Shown: positions 5,263-5,972 of the stretch, piece by piece | Numbering within the stretch: the first letter of the stretch is position 1 | Layout of the letters: each line of letters opens with the position of its first letter | Source of the DNA: Bacteroidales bacterium | GTDB taxonomy: Bacteria > Bacteroidota > Bacteroidia > Bacteroidales > Paludibacteraceae | Assembly (NCBI GenBank): GCA_900766775.1 | Contig: CAAFXN010000234.1 | Span: 1 to 5,972 of the forward strand | Reading direction: 5' to 3' | DNA length: 5,972 bases | The notes under the pieces: model-generated | Database searches by the model: none | Seen by the model: only the letters and a program-made list of their open reading frames with translations | Told to the model about the DNA's origin: nothing | Program-made: the position numbers and the translations under genes

Positions 5263-5739
5263 ATGAAGAAACTTCTTCTCGCTGCCGTAATGGCAGTAGC
5301 AAGCATCTCGCTTGCAGTAGCACAACCTCGTGCGATTGGTGGTAACATCGGTTATGGTGTGTCTGTATCTTACCAACACAACCTTGGCCCCGCTAACATG
5401 ATTGACTTGGCAGTTGAGTTGCCGGGCTTCGGTGGTATCGGTGCAACCTGTACTTATGACTGGATTAACCCCTTCGGCACCCAGATTCCTTGGAACGAAA
5501 AGGGTTCTTGGAACTGGAGCCTCGGTGTAGGTGCCGGTGCCGGTTTCTTGTGGGGCATTACAGGTGGTTATGTCGGCGTGGTAGGACACTGCGGCGTGGC
5601 TTACGACTTCTGGTTCCCCTTGGAGTTGTCGGTTGACTGGCGTCCGAACATCGGTGCTTGGTTCGGAAATGGAGGTGCTGGTTTCAATACCGGTGGTCTC
5701 TATACGGGTATCAACATCGGCGTACGCTACTTGTTCTAA
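5263..5739 (+). CDS. Small outer-membrane beta-barrel protein (predicted)
   Basis: The 158-residue product starts MKK and has a hydrophobic core ending in AVA before Q21, a clear type I signal peptide. The mature part (about 138 residues) is rich in Gly, aromatic and alternating polar/apolar residues. Likely strands include GNIGYGVSVSYQH, MIDLAVELPGFGGIG, WNWSLGVGAGAGF, GYVGVVGHCGVAYDF, PLELSVDWRPNIG and YTGINIGVRYLF. The C-terminal Phe is typical of outer-membrane barrels recognised by BamA, and the size suits an eight-strand or smaller barrel. No specific function can be given; a pore-forming or structural role would be a guess. The start has no Shine-Dalgarno; its A/T-rich leader shares AACAATACTA with the lipoprotein leader. 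A terminator follows 20 bases after the stop. No convincing own promoter is visible in the 57-base spacer. Confidence 0.82.
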   Translation: MKKLLLAAVMAVASISLAVAQPRAIGGNIGYGVSVSYQHNLGPANMIDLAVELPGFGGIGATCTYDWINPFGTQIPWNEKGSWNWSLGVGAGAGFLWGITGGYVGVVGHCGVAYDFWFPLELSVDWRPNIGAWFGNGGAGFNTGGLYTGINIGVRYLF

Positions 5740-5758
5740 TCTGTCTTACAATCCTTTT

Positions 5759-5797
5759 AAGAGGCTGTCTAACGAGTCAAGTTAGGCAGCCTTTTTT
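5759..5797 (+). terminator. Intrinsic terminator after the outer-membrane protein gene
   Basis: The arms AGGCTGTCTAAC (5762-5773) and GTTAGGCAGCCT (5781-5792) pair over 12 bp with one G-U pair around a 7-base loop. The stem extends by A-U and G-U pairs into the T-run at 5792-5797. It ends the lipoprotein/barrel transcription unit. Confidence 0.92.
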
Positions 5798-5853
5798 GTT
5801 TCTTCTCCGATTCGACAGGGCTTCGATATAGTCCTATGAATCACCTAAGAATA

Positions 5854-5972
5854 ACTAACTAATCACTAACTAATCACTAACTAATCGCTAACTAATCACT
5901 AACTAATCACTAACTAATCGCTAACTAATCACTAACTAATCACTAACTAATCACTAACTAATCGCTAACTAA
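5854..5972. repeat. 11-bp tandem repeat array (ACTAACTAATC / GCTAACTAATC), open at window end
   Basis: Ten full units and a 9-base partial unit start every 11 bases from 5854 to 5964. They are identical except for the first base, which reads A A A G A A G A A A G. There are no spacers between units. The period is not a multiple of three and the unit contains TAA, while the other strand contains TAG and TGA, so every frame is closed. The array is therefore non-coding. Its true length is unknown because it runs off the window. The 56 bases between the terminator and the array hold nothing I recognise. Confidence 0.97.

Noticed and set aside
5854..5972. CRISPR array or phage attachment-type repeat
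   Set aside because: Units are 11 bp, contiguous and spacerless, with no cas genes nearby.

Overview
The window looks like chromosomal DNA of a Bacteroidota bacterium, most probably order Bacteroidales. Two upstream regions carry the Bacteroidota promoter pattern TTTG-N20-TAnnTTTG. Most starts lack a Shine-Dalgarno sequence and follow A/T-rich leaders. The encoded proteins (a pectate-lyase-like surface protein, a CxES-type lipoprotein and a small outer-membrane barrel) are typical of that group. Family or genus cannot be set from the sequence alone.

Layout from left to right. (1) 3-1190 (+) is the 3' part of a large secreted protein: the end of a parallel beta-helix, an Ig-like domain, an amidotransferase-like domain and a short C-terminal tail. 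Its 5' end lies outside the window. (2) 1191-1312 is a spacer made almost wholly of three families of short direct repeats. (3) 1313-2626 (+) is cyuA, an L-cysteine desulfidase of the YhaM/UPF0597 family; a repeat-like stretch sits inside its reading frame. (4) 2627-2820 holds a six-unit 11-bp tandem array, a purine-rich tract and a strong terminator shared by convergent genes. (5) 2844-4051 (-) is the translation cluster infC-rpmI-rplT (IF-3, L35, L20). infC appears to start at a non-canonical AUU or AUC codon behind a perfect AGGAGG. (6) 4140-4260 is a divergent promoter region. (7) 4285-5205 (+) is a lipoprotein with two copies of an OB-fold-like domain, followed by 5263-5739 (+), a small outer-membrane beta-barrel protein, and a terminator. 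(8) 5854-5972 is a second, perfectly regular 11-bp tandem array that runs off the window end.

The genes form unrelated units: a glycan-directed surface protein, cysteine catabolism (cysteine to pyruvate, ammonia and sulfide), the core translation operon and a pair of envelope proteins. I see no defence island, mobile element, CRISPR array, tRNA or rRNA. The most unusual features are the density of short-period repeats (periods 7, 7-8, 11, 11, about 16 and 18 bp) in nearly every plus-strand spacer, with one apparent intrusion into a coding region, and the infC start.
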